A stretch of 14,438 bases of DNA from CAZMXI01 sp964570205 (GCA_964570205.1 CAZMXI010000128.1:1-14438); one strand, 5' to 3'. Counted from the stretch's first letter, positions 1-7,875 are shown. Numbers and translations are program-made. Notes: a model not told the origin generated them from the sequence alone.

Positions 1-4
1 AGGT

Positions 5-373
5 TCATCGCTTCCCCTTCCCGGCCAGCAGCCTTCGCACCGCCTCGGCCTTCTCCGCATCCGACAGCGGCAGCGCCATGATGGCCATGACCGCCGCCGC
101 GAAGCCAGCATCAGCGTTTTCTACTGCGCTTTTTGCTGCGCCTGTCGGTGGAATCTGCTGGTTTTCAGCGGAAACTGAGGGGGTGTTCTGATCTTGTCGG
201 GCCCACTTGTAAGCCCCAGTCACGCTTGGACTTGGGGCTTTTCTGTTGGTGGGGGAGAACCCGTGCAAACACAGGGCCGGGCGGACTGTAATCACAGCCT
301 CAGTCAATGCTGGATCACCAGGCTGCAAATGCAGGCCGGTGAGATTCCTGTTTCTCGAGCAGGACAAGGTCAC
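5..373 (-). CDS. Doubtful small open frame, possible tail of a mobile-element protein
   Basis: This is an open frame of 122 codons that I do not recognise as a whole. Its first half is probably not coding: it reads antisense through a hairpin (211-240) and a tRNA 3'-end-like stretch (185-206), producing residues WARQD, a well-known artefact of translating tRNA 3' ends backwards. The last 30 or so residues (DAGFAAAVMAIM, then LSDAEKAEAVRRLLAGKGKR) look more protein-like: a short amphipathic helix rich in Ala, Glu and Arg. No ATG, GTG or TTG codon lies between the tRNA-like stretch and the ATG pair near residues 94-97, so a genuine short gene there has no obvious start. The stop forms an ATGA with a possible next start at the window edge. 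It could be the C-terminal tail of a truncated recombinase-associated protein, or nothing. Confidence 0.2.
   Translation of the reverse strand: MTLSCSRNRNLTGLHLQPGDPALTEAVITVRPALCLHGFSPTNRKAPSPSVTGAYKWARQDQNTPSVSAENQQIPPTGAAKSAVENADAGFAAAVMAIMALPLSDAEKAEAVRRLLAGKGKR
185..206 (+). other. tRNA 3'-end-like remnant (possible attachment site)
   Basis: The stretch contains TTCTGAT where a T-loop would have TTCGAAT or similar, then CTTGT, then CGGGCCCAC, which looks like the 3' acceptor strand and discriminator of a tRNA whose 5' end is GGGCCCG. No matching GGGCCCG 5' strand or cloverleaf is visible upstream, and the T-stem does not pair. It is therefore at most a degenerate or displaced tRNA 3' end, of the kind left at the border of an element integrated into a tRNA gene. 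A terminator-like hairpin follows directly, as after real tRNA genes. Chance similarity remains possible. Confidence 0.25.
211..244 (+). terminator. Rho-independent terminator-like hairpin
   Basis: AAGCCCCA (211-218) pairs perfectly with TGGGGCTT (233-240). GTC (219-221) can extend the stem against GAC (229-231) with one bulged T, leaving a 7-nt loop. The stem is followed by TTCT, giving a run of four Ts at 239-242. It would act on plus-strand transcripts and fits the tRNA-end-like sequence just before it. On the minus strand no T-run follows, so it is unlikely to terminate the ornithine-cyclodeaminase-like gene. Confidence 0.45.
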
Positions 374-615
374 TGGTTTGCCTTAGTCGCCAATTGGCTG
401 GCAGTCGCTGATATGGGCTTTGGAGGTCCGCAGGAGCACAGAGGCGGTCTTTGGGCTTCGCGTGCACCGTACCGTGGCCGCCATTTCTTGACGGGTGTCA
501 GGCGCAATGCTGGCCGCGTGTCCTCGGCGCGCTGCGCCGCGCCCGCCGCAGCTCCCAGCACGCCGACACCATGGACCCTCGCGTCAGCTTCCTTTGCATG
601 TCCTTTTCCCGAATC
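245..615. other. Stretch without a recognisable gene
   Basis: Between the terminator-like hairpin and the end of the ornithine-cyclodeaminase-like gene I see only short overlapping open frames with low-complexity Ala/Arg/Pro composition on both strands. None has a recognisable domain, signal peptide or good ribosome binding site. A 5-bp inverted repeat at 610-614/621-625 straddles the stop codon of the gene to the right but has no T-run. No tRNA, CRISPR or tandem repeat is visible. Confidence 0.5.
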
Positions 616-1611
616 TCACAATTCGACCACAGTGCCAAGGCCGAGCCGCTCGGCTTTCGCAAGCGCATGCGCCGCGGCGGCAGCGTCCTGCACGGCCAGG
701 CCCACGGATTTGAAGAGCGTGATCTCGCGCGGCGACTGTCTCCCGGGCCGCCGCCCGGCCACGACTTCGCCCAGCTCGGCATGGATGCCCTCGGGCGAAT
801 AGAGGCCCTGCTGAATGGGAATGATGAGATCGCCCGTTTCGGCCAGCGCTGACTCGCGATGGTCCACCACGACGCGTGCGCGAATCACTGTCTCCGCGGG
901 CACTTCCTGGACGGACGGCTGATATGATCCAATGGCGTTGACATGGGCGCCGGCCGAGAGATCGCTGTCGGCAAATACTGGCGTCCGCGACGTGGTGGCC
1001 GCGCAGACGATGTCGGCTCCGGCCACCGCCTCCGCCGCATTGGCCGTTATGCGAATTGGCACTCCCATCGCCGTTTGCATCTGATCGGCGAATGCCCGCG
1101 CCGAGGCCGCTGTCGGGTCGAACACGCGAACCTCACCGACCGGGCGGATGGCGCATGCCGCCTCGAGTTGCGTGCGGGCCTGGACGCCACTGCCGAGGAT
1201 CGCCACCACGCGGGCATCCTCGCGCGCCAGGAGGTCCGTCGCCGCCCCCGAGGCGGCGCCGGTCCGCAGGGCGGTCAGATAGGTCCCATCTAGCACCGCT
1301 TTGGGCCGTCCAGTGGCCGCATCGAACAGCAGCACCAACGCCTGGATTCGCGGAAGGCCCAAACTCGGGTTCCGATCGCACAGAGTGATGAGCTTCAGGC
1401 CCAAATGTCCGGCTTCGGGAAGGTACGAGGGCATGAACAGCACGTTGGCCTGATGCTCCGGGATGGTCAGGTGCTGGCGAGGTGGCATGATCGCCTGGCC
1501 GAGCGAGACCTGCGCGAAGACGTCTTTCATGCACTGGATCGCCTCGGTCATGGACAGCGCCTTGGCAATGTCCGAACGAGATAGGAAGCGTAGAGAGTAG
1601 TTGCTGCTCAT
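616..1611 (-). CDS. Ornithine cyclodeaminase/mu-crystallin family NAD(P)-binding protein
   Basis: The 331-residue length is typical of the OCD/mu-crystallin family, cytoplasmic NAD(P)-dependent enzymes that include ornithine cyclodeaminase, archaeal alanine dehydrogenase and ketimine reductases. Visible family marks are R45 in MPPRQHL, K73 in GLKLIT, R116 in ALRTGAASG, the dinucleotide loop ILGSGVQAR (glycines 140 and 142) and HVNAIGS at 223-229. True ornithine cyclodeaminase has GGDCPGKTEL after this point, with a catalytic Asp; here the aligned residue is Tyr230 in GSYQPSVQE, closer to mu-crystallin and ketimine reductase. I therefore infer a reductase or dehydrogenase acting on an alpha-imino or alpha-keto acid, not proline formation. 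The start chosen (ATG at 1611) gives the family N-terminus and sits 22 nt after the serine dehydratase stop; an earlier ATG at 1683 would lie inside that gene. The ribosome binding site is weak (GGA). Confidence 0.9.
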   Translation of the reverse strand: MSSNYSLRFLSRSDIAKALSMTEAIQCMKDVFAQVSLGQAIMPPRQHLTIPEHQANVLFMPSYLPEAGHLGLKLITLCDRNPSLGLPRIQALVLLFDAATGRPKAVLDGTYLTALRTGAASGAATDLLAREDARVVAILGSGVQARTQLEAACAIRPVGEVRVFDPTAASARAFADQMQTAMGVPIRITANAAEAVAGADIVCAATTSRTPVFADSDLSAGAHVNAIGSYQPSVQEVPAETVIRARVVVDHRESALAETGDLIIPIQQGLYSPEGIHAELGEVVAGRRPGRQSPREITLFKSVGLAVQDAAAAAHALAKAERLGLGTVVEL

Positions 1612-1633
1612 CGGTGATCCGTTGTCCGTTGTG

Positions 1634-3184
1634 TCAGCGAAGCCGCTGCATCGCCAGGGCCGATGGAGTGACCGCCAGGCCACCCAAAGAAGTCACCCGC
1701 AGTTCCCGCGGCATCATTTTCCCGACGGCGTAGACGGCATCAACGGTCTCGTCCAGCGGGATGGGGTTGTGATAGCCGCCCATAATCAGGTCCGCGCAGA
1801 TGAACGCCGACGAGGCGGCCACGGCGTTGCGGGTGTGGCAAGGGATTTCGACGATCCCCTGGACCAGGTCGCAGACCATGCCCATGGTATTCTGGAAGGA
1901 GATGGCGGCGGCGTCCACGGCCTGCCGCGCCGTGCCGCCAGCGAATTCCACGACAGCCGCGGCCGCCATCGCCCCGGCAGCTCCAATTTCCACCTGGCAG
2001 CCGGCCACCTCGGCGGCGAAAGTGGCCCGCTCACCCACAACGACGCCAATCGCACCGGCCGCCAGCAGGCACAGGGCGGCCTGCTGCGGCGATACACCTC
2101 TTTCCTCCGCCAACGTCGTCAGCACGCCGGGAAGAACACCCGCGGAACCGGCCGTAGGCGCTGCACAGACCACGCCCCGGCCGCAGTTGACGTGCATGGC
2201 AGCCATGGCGCGGGCGGCGGCGCGGGTGTGGAGCCCACCGATCGCCAGCCGGCCTTCCGCATCGGCTTGGAGGATCGATTGGGCTGTCGGTGTCAGAAGC
2301 TGCATTCGGCCGTGCGGCTCTTTCGATCCTCCGTGCGCAGCTGCTCGCATGATCTCAAAGCGTCGGACCATCTCCTCCCATACGTCGGTCTCGGGGATCG
2401 CCAGCAGTTCGCTCTCATATCGAAGTGCAGCACGACCCAGGGACAAACCGTCCCGCTCGGCCAACTCCAGCAGGCCCTGGGCGCTGTCACACAACGCAAC
2501 TCGTCGCTTCACGAAGGACAAAGGACGGCCAGTCCAGACGCGAGTGACGCCCTGCGTCGCCTCTATGCTGGCCAAGTCCGCCGGCGCCGCTTCCACAGCG
2601 GAATTGACACTCAGCAGGACCTGGCCATTGCGAGGTATCGTAGTGATGGGGGACAGGATGGTGGCCCATCCCGCAAGCTTCCTGCTCACTTCGGATTGAG
2701 CGGCGGCGGTGCATTCCACGAGCACAGCGTGGCTAGCCCCGTTGAGCAGCACGGGCCATTCCTCGAGCTGGATCACCTCGATGGCTCCGCCGCCCACGGA
2801 TCGACCCAAAAGACGAAGGCGTTTGCCGGTCTTGCCTTCGAGAAAGATGGCCACCGTATTGGGGTGTTCCGCTGCTGGCAGCGGGGCCACAGTGAACGTG
2901 ACCTTGAGACCCAGCGACGGCGCCAGGTCGATCGCCTGCTCAAACCGCCGATCCGTGATCGGCCAGCCCAGCAGTTCCGCCACGAAAGCCAGGTCCGAGG
3001 ATTGCGACTGATAGCATGCAGCGTAAGAGCCCTCGGGGTCAAAGGTGAACTCCGCCCGCACCGGAGTCTCCCCCAGCAGTGAACGGGCCAGGGCGGACAG
3101 ATGGTAGGATCCGGCCGTGTGCGAGCTGGAGGGCCCGCGCATAACGGGCCCGATCACATCGATCAGAATGCTGGTGTTCTTCAT
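1634..3184 (-). CDS. sdaA: Single-chain iron-sulfur L-serine dehydratase
   Basis: This cytoplasmic enzyme deaminates L-serine to pyruvate and ammonia using a [4Fe-4S] cluster. The 516-residue chain starts with the beta-domain signature GPVMRGPSSSHTAG (12-25). A degenerate ACT-like stretch follows (about 129-220; entry motif GRSVGGGAIEV), as in the SdaAB subunit of Bacillus. The catalytic alpha domain (about 290-516) contains APTAGSAGVLPG. Cys396 (AGCQVEIG), Cys438 (MVCDLVQG) and Cys449 (EIPCHTRNA) are spaced 42 and 11 residues apart, exactly like cluster cysteines 343, 385 and 396 of E. coli SdaA. The C-terminus (AMQRLR) lacks the tail Cys reported as a fourth ligand in the Legionella enzyme. 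The ATG at 3184 fits the usual short lead before GPxM. An ATG at 3208, adding 8 residues, has a better-spaced AGGG and is a real alternative. It is probably co-transcribed with the OCD-like gene. Confidence 0.93.
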   Translation of the reverse strand: MKNTSILIDVIGPVMRGPSSSHTAGSYHLSALARSLLGETPVRAEFTFDPEGSYAACYQSQSSDLAFVAELLGWPITDRRFEQAIDLAPSLGLKVTFTVAPLPAAEHPNTVAIFLEGKTGKRLRLLGRSVGGGAIEVIQLEEWPVLLNGASHAVLVECTAAAQSEVSRKLAGWATILSPITTIPRNGQVLLSVNSAVEAAPADLASIEATQGVTRVWTGRPLSFVKRRVALCDSAQGLLELAERDGLSLGRAALRYESELLAIPETDVWEEMVRRFEIMRAAAHGGSKEPHGRMQLLTPTAQSILQADAEGRLAIGGLHTRAAARAMAAMHVNCGRGVVCAAPTAGSAGVLPGVLTTLAEERGVSPQQAALCLLAAGAIGVVVGERATFAAEVAGCQVEIGAAGAMAAAAVVEFAGGTARQAVDAAAISFQNTMGMVCDLVQGIVEIPCHTRNAVAASSAFICADLIMGGYHNPIPLDETVDAVYAVGKMMPRELRVTSLGGLAVTPSALAMQRLR

Positions 3185-3212
3185 GCGGCCGATCCACTCC
3201 GATCTCATCGCT

Positions 3213-3229
3213 GCGCCCTATCGGGGCGC
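3213..3229 (-). promoter_or_regulatory. GC-rich hairpin in the serine dehydratase leader
   Basis: GCGCCC (3213-3218) and GGGCGC (3224-3229) form a perfect 6-bp stem with a 5-nt loop. It lies 28 nt before the preferred serine dehydratase start. No T-run follows on the minus strand, so it is not a standard terminator. It covers the AGGG that would serve the alternative start at 3208, so it could affect which start is used. Function is unproven. Confidence 0.3.
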
Positions 3230-3253
3230 GGTGACTGCGGCGTCCGCGACACG

Positions 3254-3282
3254 ATAGTAACCTCTGGCGGTGCGACTGTCGC
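3254..3282 (-). promoter_or_regulatory. Possible sigma70-type promoter for the serine dehydratase/OCD-like pair
   Basis: Read on the minus strand, GCGACA (3277-3282) resembles a -35 box, matching TTGACA at 4 of 6 positions. It is separated by exactly 17 nt from TACTAT (3254-3259), a weak -10 box. It lies in the 121-nt spacer after the GH2-like gene, one of the two longest spacers in the cluster, where a new transcription unit would be expected. Promoters of this phylum are poorly known and the match is modest. Confidence 0.3.
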
Positions 3283-3305
3283 CGGGTATGGTGCGCGGAG
3301 TGGTC

Positions 3306-6210
3306 TCACCGCTTTCCTTTGGGAATCTCTCCCGGGAGCAGTTTCGTCAGAAGCCCGGCGTCCAGTTCCGCGTCGGGGGAAAAGGCCGGGGAATCGACGT
3401 AGCGCAGCAGGCTGTGCATGAGCTGACGCGCCTCGGGATGGTCCTGGAGGGCCGGCAGGTCGCTGGCGCAGACCAGCAGGCTGCCCTTGCCGAACCGAGT
3501 TTCAAAGAGCAGGCCCAGCTTGTGATTCCGGGCGAAGTTGTCGATGACATGGATAATCGGCCGGTAATTGGCCGGGGTCTCGTCGAGGATGATCGGCCGG
3601 GCATTCTTGACCAGGCGCCACCACTGCCAGTTGCTGTGAAACTCGGTGGGAAATTCCGCCAGCGCCGGGTGGGCGGGGTCGCAAAGAAAGCCCAGGGTGC
3701 CCGGCGGCGGTTCGAGGCCGCGCTGGATTGCGCCGCGCGCGAACATGGGCCAGCACCAGAAGTCGGTCTGGAATGCGCCCTTCACGCAGTGTTCAAGCTC
3801 GTCGTGCCGGGGAAACAGCAGGACCTTTCCGCCGCCTTCAAGGTGCTTTCGTACGGCCGCATCGAGGCGAACGGCGATCAGGACATCCTTGGGGATGCTC
3901 GTATCAACGATCCGCGGATAGACCCAGAGGTCGTACGTGTTGCGATAGGACGTTTCCTCAATGGCCACCGTGAGGACCAGTCGCTTCGGCGCCTTGAACT
4001 GGCCAAGAGTGACGCGGATCCGGCCGACGGAGCGAACGTCACCTTGCCTGATGTTCATAGGGCCGAGAATGCCGGTCGCGGTCGCCGGACCCTTGCCATC
4101 CCCCACGGTCCAGGTCACGCGGGCGTTGGGGATGTCGGCTGGACCATAGTGTGCGATCTTNNNNNNNNNNCTTGATCTCGCCGGTAAAGGTCTCGTCGGC
4201 GGTCCAGGTGTACTTTCCCATCAACAGCAGCGGCACGGTCTCGCTGCAGAATTGGCGCCACGGCTCGGGCTCGATGATGCCCTTGGATTCCATGAACACG
4301 TTCAGCATTCCCACCAGCGCCGTGCCCTGTCCTGGAAAGTCCACCAAGTCGAGCAACTGGAAGCCGGAAAACCCGGGCGTGCGCAAGGCCGTTTCGATGT
4401 CCTCGCGGTAGCAGATCGCCGCCAGCGCGCCGGAGGCGCGCATGAAGTCGTGAGCCAGGTCCAGCATGTTGGCCTGCTTCAGCCGCTCGCGGAATACGTC
4501 CAGGTTGCGCGCTTTCAGCACCCCGGTGTAGCTGGGGATCTCGCGAAAGTCCGGGGCTACCTGGTACTGCCCGGTTTCGTGGCCGATGACCGGCGCGGGC
4601 ACAGCGGTGATCGACCGGCTGTAATCGACCAGGGTTGAGGGCGGACGATGTTCGATATGCCCATTGGGATAATCGGCCGAAAAGAACGAGCCGCGGACCG
4701 GGAGATCCTTGCCCGTCTTTCCAGTCACCCAGAAGTCGTCACCTTCGGCGAGGCTGGGTGCCCAGTGCATGTTGTTGGACCCCTGGGCATAGAGGTGTCG
4801 GGGATCGATCTCCTTGAAATAGGCGACCATCTGACCCATGGCCGGCGCGCGCCCCAGCTCATTACCCAGGGTGAGCATAGTGAACGAAGGATGGTTGCCG
4901 TAGGCCTTGAGGATCCGCGTTCCCTCGCGGAGCAGATATGCCGCCAGCGGAGTTTGCGCGGCTGCGCTCTCCACCTCGATGTGGTCCACGTTGTAGCGCT
5001 CACCCGGCTCCCGTTCTTTCAATGAACCGAAACGGCTGCTCTTGTTGGGCAGTTCCGGCGCCAGGTACATGCCCAGTTCATCGGCAGCCTCCAGCGCCGC
5101 CTCGGGCGGGAACCACGAGTGGAACCGAGTGTGGTTCAGGCCATAGGACTTGGCGATCTTCAACAACCGAATCCACTCGGCCTTGTCCATCGGCGGATAG
5201 CCGGTCAGCGGGTAGTTGGCACAGTCGAGCCGTCCGCGCAGGAACACCGTCCGGCCGTTGATGGTCAGGCGCGTTCCCTCGCGGGCAAGCTTGCGCATGC
5301 CGAAATTGACGATCCGCTGGTCGCGAAATTCACTCTCGCCAGCGCGGGCCTCGAGCGAGACGGCCAGGCGGATCAGGGCGGGGTTGAATTCACCCCAGAG
5401 CGGAACATTCTTGCCCAGTCTATAGGTGAAGGTGACCTCGTTCTTCGGTTTCGGGGCGCTGATGTCGACAGACTGGGCCGGGAACGTGGTGGAGGCGGGC
5501 ACATTCCAGCTCCGGCCCGAGAGCTCGATCCGGCCTGACGCCGGCGTGCCGGTGATGTTGCCGACCACCGCCCGGACCGTTGTCTGACGGTTGTCAACGT
5601 CTGGGTAGACCTGCACCTCGTCCAGCCAGACGGGGTCGCTGGAGCGCAGCTCGATCCGGCCGATGATGCCGTTCCAGTTGCTCTGCGTGCGCTCGTCAAT
5701 GGCGTGGGCCGGCCCCACAGGCGGCAGCTTGGCGTTGTCCACCAGCACAGTCAAAGTGTGCTGACCGGGGTTCAGGGCGCGGGTCAAGTCGAACACATGC
5801 GGAGCGCTGAGGGTGTCGTCAGCGCCGCAGTTCTTGTCATCCACCCACACCCGGCTGTTCTTCGTGCGTTCCAGCAGCAGCGTGATCCGCTTGCCCTTCC
5901 AGGACGCCGGGATGGTCACGTCGCGCTGGTACCAGGCGGGGCCTTTCCAGTACCAGACGCGGGACAGGCGATCGACCGCCCGCTCGTCCTTGAGCGTGCC
6001 CTTCTGGTTGGTGTCGGTCGTGCCGGGCAGTTGCACGGCATCGTCGAGCTTGACGGCAAACCACTTCTCTGCGACGCCGATATCCTTGGGATCGAGGCGG
6101 AATCTCCATTCCCCGGCCAAGGAGAGCACCGACTCGTCCGCCGCGGCGGAGGCAACCAGACCGGCAAGCAGCGCCGCGAGGAAGACTGACGGGATGAAGC
6201 TGGATCTCAT
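3306..6210 (-). CDS. GH2-family glycoside hydrolase (beta-galactosidase/beta-glucuronidase-like), interrupted by a scaffold gap
   Basis: This exported enzyme would release beta-linked sugars with retention. The N-terminus (MRSSFIPSVF, cleavage near SAAA-DE) is a Sec signal peptide. Domains follow in GH2 order: jelly-roll sugar-binding domain (about 28-195, LAGEWRFRLD), immunoglobulin-like domain (about 195-305), then a TIM barrel starting near FLRGRLDCANYP (323-334). N450-E451 in TLGNELGR is the expected acid/base pair, and E545 in VIGHETGQY is the likely nucleophile. About 284 residues follow the gap. Reading reaches K680 (GEIK), meets 10 Ns at 4161-4170, and resumes one frame away with KIAHYGPADIPNARV. 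The frame change comes from the arbitrary gap length, not a mutation. The start ATG at 6210 has a strong GGAGGAG 10 nt upstream. The sulfatase gene ends 68 nt before it. Exact sugar specificity cannot be read from the sequence. Confidence 0.88.
4161..4170. other. Scaffold gap (10 Ns) inside the GH2-like gene
   Basis: Ten unresolved bases split one gene into two frames. On the minus strand the upstream side ends GAGATCAAG (E-I-K) and the downstream side begins AAGATCGCACAC (K-I-A-H). If the AAG is the same codon seen twice, the two contigs join as E-I-K-I-A-H with the reading frame restored. The true separation must then be -3 or another multiple of 3, not 10. Confidence 0.95.
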
Positions 6211-6220
6211 TGTTGTGCCG

Positions 6221-6227
6221 CTCCTCC
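6221..6227 (-). promoter_or_regulatory. Strong ribosome binding site of the GH2-like gene
   Basis: GGAGGAG on the minus strand lies 10 nt before the ATG at 6210 and fixes that start. It is one of the best Shine-Dalgarno matches in the window and suggests efficient translation although the gene comes late in the cluster. Confidence 0.6.
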
Positions 6228-6278
6228 AGACGCTGACAGGGAAGACTTCGCTTCAGGCTCGCTGCTCGTCCTTGCTCG

Positions 6279-7769
6279 TCAGTCAGTGGCCTTCTCGACT
6301 TGTTTGCCGCCACGGTTCCTGTCGGCTGGCGCGGGTTCATACTCCGCCTTCAGTTCCCGGATGGCATTCTGCACGAGCGCGGGTCGGTCGCGGTGCGCAA
6401 AGGCCTCGGCAAGCGGGTCGCCAGTGCGGCGGAGCAACGCCAGCAGTTCGGCACGCATCGCGGCAATCTCTGTCTGCCGCTCGGCGACGGCGATCAGGTT
6501 GCGGCGCTCGTACCGGTCGTCGGTGAGATCGTAGAATTCCTCGGGGACGCGGTAGAGGTAGAAATCCGTGCGCGCCTTGATGGCCGGATTGGTCGCGGCG
6601 GCCGCGACCATGGCGTTCCAGGTCAGGCCGGCCATGTTCTCGGTGCGGTATTTCCGCTTGCCGTCGCTCCAGGCGTTCCAGATGTACGCCCGGTCCTTCG
6701 TGCGGATGCAGCGCATCGGCAGCCATACGTTGCCGAAGGCGGCGTTGTAGAAGGTGAAGACGCGGTCCCACCCGACCATCCTTTGGCCCTTCACCGCGGG
6801 CAGGAAAGAGCGGCCGTCGATGCCGGAAAGAGGCGGCAGACTGGCCGCGTCGAGCAGCGTGGGCGCGAAGTCGATCGTCGAAACCATGTGGTCGCGGTCG
6901 ATGCTGCCCGGTTTGGTCACGCCGGGCCAGCGGATGATCAGCGCGCCGCGCGAGCTGTTCTCGTAGTCGTTCGATTTGGCGAAGGGAAATGACATCCCGT
7001 GGTCGCCGCCGTAGAACATTACGATCGTGTTGTCGGCAAACCCCTCCTCCTTGAGCACGTTGAGCACCGCGCCGAGACAGTCGTCGAGACGGCGAACGTT
7101 GGTGTAGTAGCCCGCCAGTTCCCTGCGAATCTGCGGCAAGTCCTCCAGAAAGCCCGGCACGCTGGTGATTTCCTCCGGCTTGATCCAGCGGCTGGGCCGC
7201 TCGCCTCCGGCCAGGTTGTTGGGACCGTTGATGCCAATGAAGGGGCGGTGCGGATCGTAGCAGTTGACGTTGTGGAAGAACGGCCGGCCTTGCTCGCGGG
7301 CCATCCTCAGGAACTTCCGGGTGGCGGCCGCAAGCTGCGACGGGTGCCGGCTGATGGTGTCATCGGCAACGTCCGCGCAGAACTTCGCCTTTGGTTGGTG
7401 GTGCGGGCCCTTGCCGAACATGGAAATCAGGTAGCCGGCGTCGTGCAGTTGTTCGTTGAGCGTGCGGACTTCTGGCTTGATCGGGAAGAAGCCCATCGAG
7501 CCGTTTCGATGCGGGTAGAGGCCGGTCTGCATGATCTGGCGCACCGGCTGGCAGACGGCCACCGTGGAATAGGCATACTGAAACCGGAGACCCTCCGCGG
7601 CGAGCCGGTCAATGTGCGGCGTCAGGTCCTTGATGGGCCCTCCATACACACCGCTGGAATCGAAGTTCATGTCGTCGGCGGTGAAGAACAGGATGTTGAG
7701 CCGCGGCGCGGCATGGAGAGCGGCCAGCGGCATCAAGAGCGAGGCGAGAACGATGAGAAGCGATTTCAT
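6279..7769 (-). CDS. Exported sulfatase (type I, formylglycine-dependent)
   Basis: This 496-residue sulfatase would hydrolyse sulfate esters, or possibly N-sulfate, on a glycan. A Sec signal peptide (MKSLLIVLAS..., cleavage near LHA-AP) precedes the catalytic domain. Metal-binding D32 and D33 lie in FFTADDMN. The maturation site is C73-Q-P-V-R77, where Cys would be converted to formylglycine; the fourth position is Val rather than the usual Ser or Ala. FGKG (117-120), DPHRPF (171-176) and YGGDHGMSF (252-260, with D255 and H256) supply the other active-site pieces. The layout resembles heparan N-sulfatase-like members of family S1, but substrate cannot be assigned. The ATG at 7769 was chosen because an AGG lies 9 nt upstream and the signal peptide starts there; an ATG at 7775 is possible, and the far upstream one at 8012 would overlap the previous gene in a non-coding-like frame. 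No maturation enzyme gene is in the window. Confidence 0.93.
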   Translation of the reverse strand: MKSLLIVLASLLMPLAALHAAPRLNILFFTADDMNFDSSGVYGGPIKDLTPHIDRLAAEGLRFQYAYSTVAVCQPVRQIMQTGLYPHRNGSMGFFPIKPEVRTLNEQLHDAGYLISMFGKGPHHQPKAKFCADVADDTISRHPSQLAAATRKFLRMAREQGRPFFHNVNCYDPHRPFIGINGPNNLAGGERPSRWIKPEEITSVPGFLEDLPQIRRELAGYYTNVRRLDDCLGAVLNVLKEEGFADNTIVMFYGGDHGMSFPFAKSNDYENSSRGALIIRWPGVTKPGSIDRDHMVSTIDFAPTLLDAASLPPLSGIDGRSFLPAVKGQRMVGWDRVFTFYNAAFGNVWLPMRCIRTKDRAYIWNAWSDGKRKYRTENMAGLTWNAMVAAAATNPAIKARTDFYLYRVPEEFYDLTDDRYERRNLIAVAERQTEIAAMRAELLALLRRTGDPLAEAFAHRDRPALVQNAIRELKAEYEPAPADRNRGGKQVEKATD

Positions 7770-7875
7770 CAGCATGTGCCTGGTTGGGGTTCCATCGATC
7801 AACAAGGCGTTCCACGCAGATCTCCGTTCCGCGCAACTACGTTCGCGGCTCCGACGCACTCGTGCGCCGGTGCGT

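Noticed and set aside
610..625. Inverted repeat CGAAT/ATTCG around the OCD-like stop codon as a terminator
   Set aside because: The stem is only 5 bp and AT-leaning. On the minus strand it is followed by GGAAAA rather than Ts.
1601..3082. Long plus-strand open frame opposite the serine dehydratase
   Set aside because: It has no recognisable domain, is His/Arg/Gln-rich as antisense translations of GC-rich genes are, and the opposite strand encodes a conserved enzyme.
4039..4118. Apparent overlapping genes or a frameshift in the GH2-like gene
   Set aside because: The frame change coincides exactly with the 10-N gap, and both sides join into one protein when the gap length is not taken literally. 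The apparent C-terminal 40 residues after the Ns in the first frame are a shadow.
6591..6609. Perfect 9-bp inverted repeat (GGTCGCGGC and its complement with a 1-nt spacer)
   Set aside because: It lies inside the sulfatase gene and encodes an Ala-rich segment. GC-rich codons explain it, and the 1-nt spacer makes a poor hairpin.
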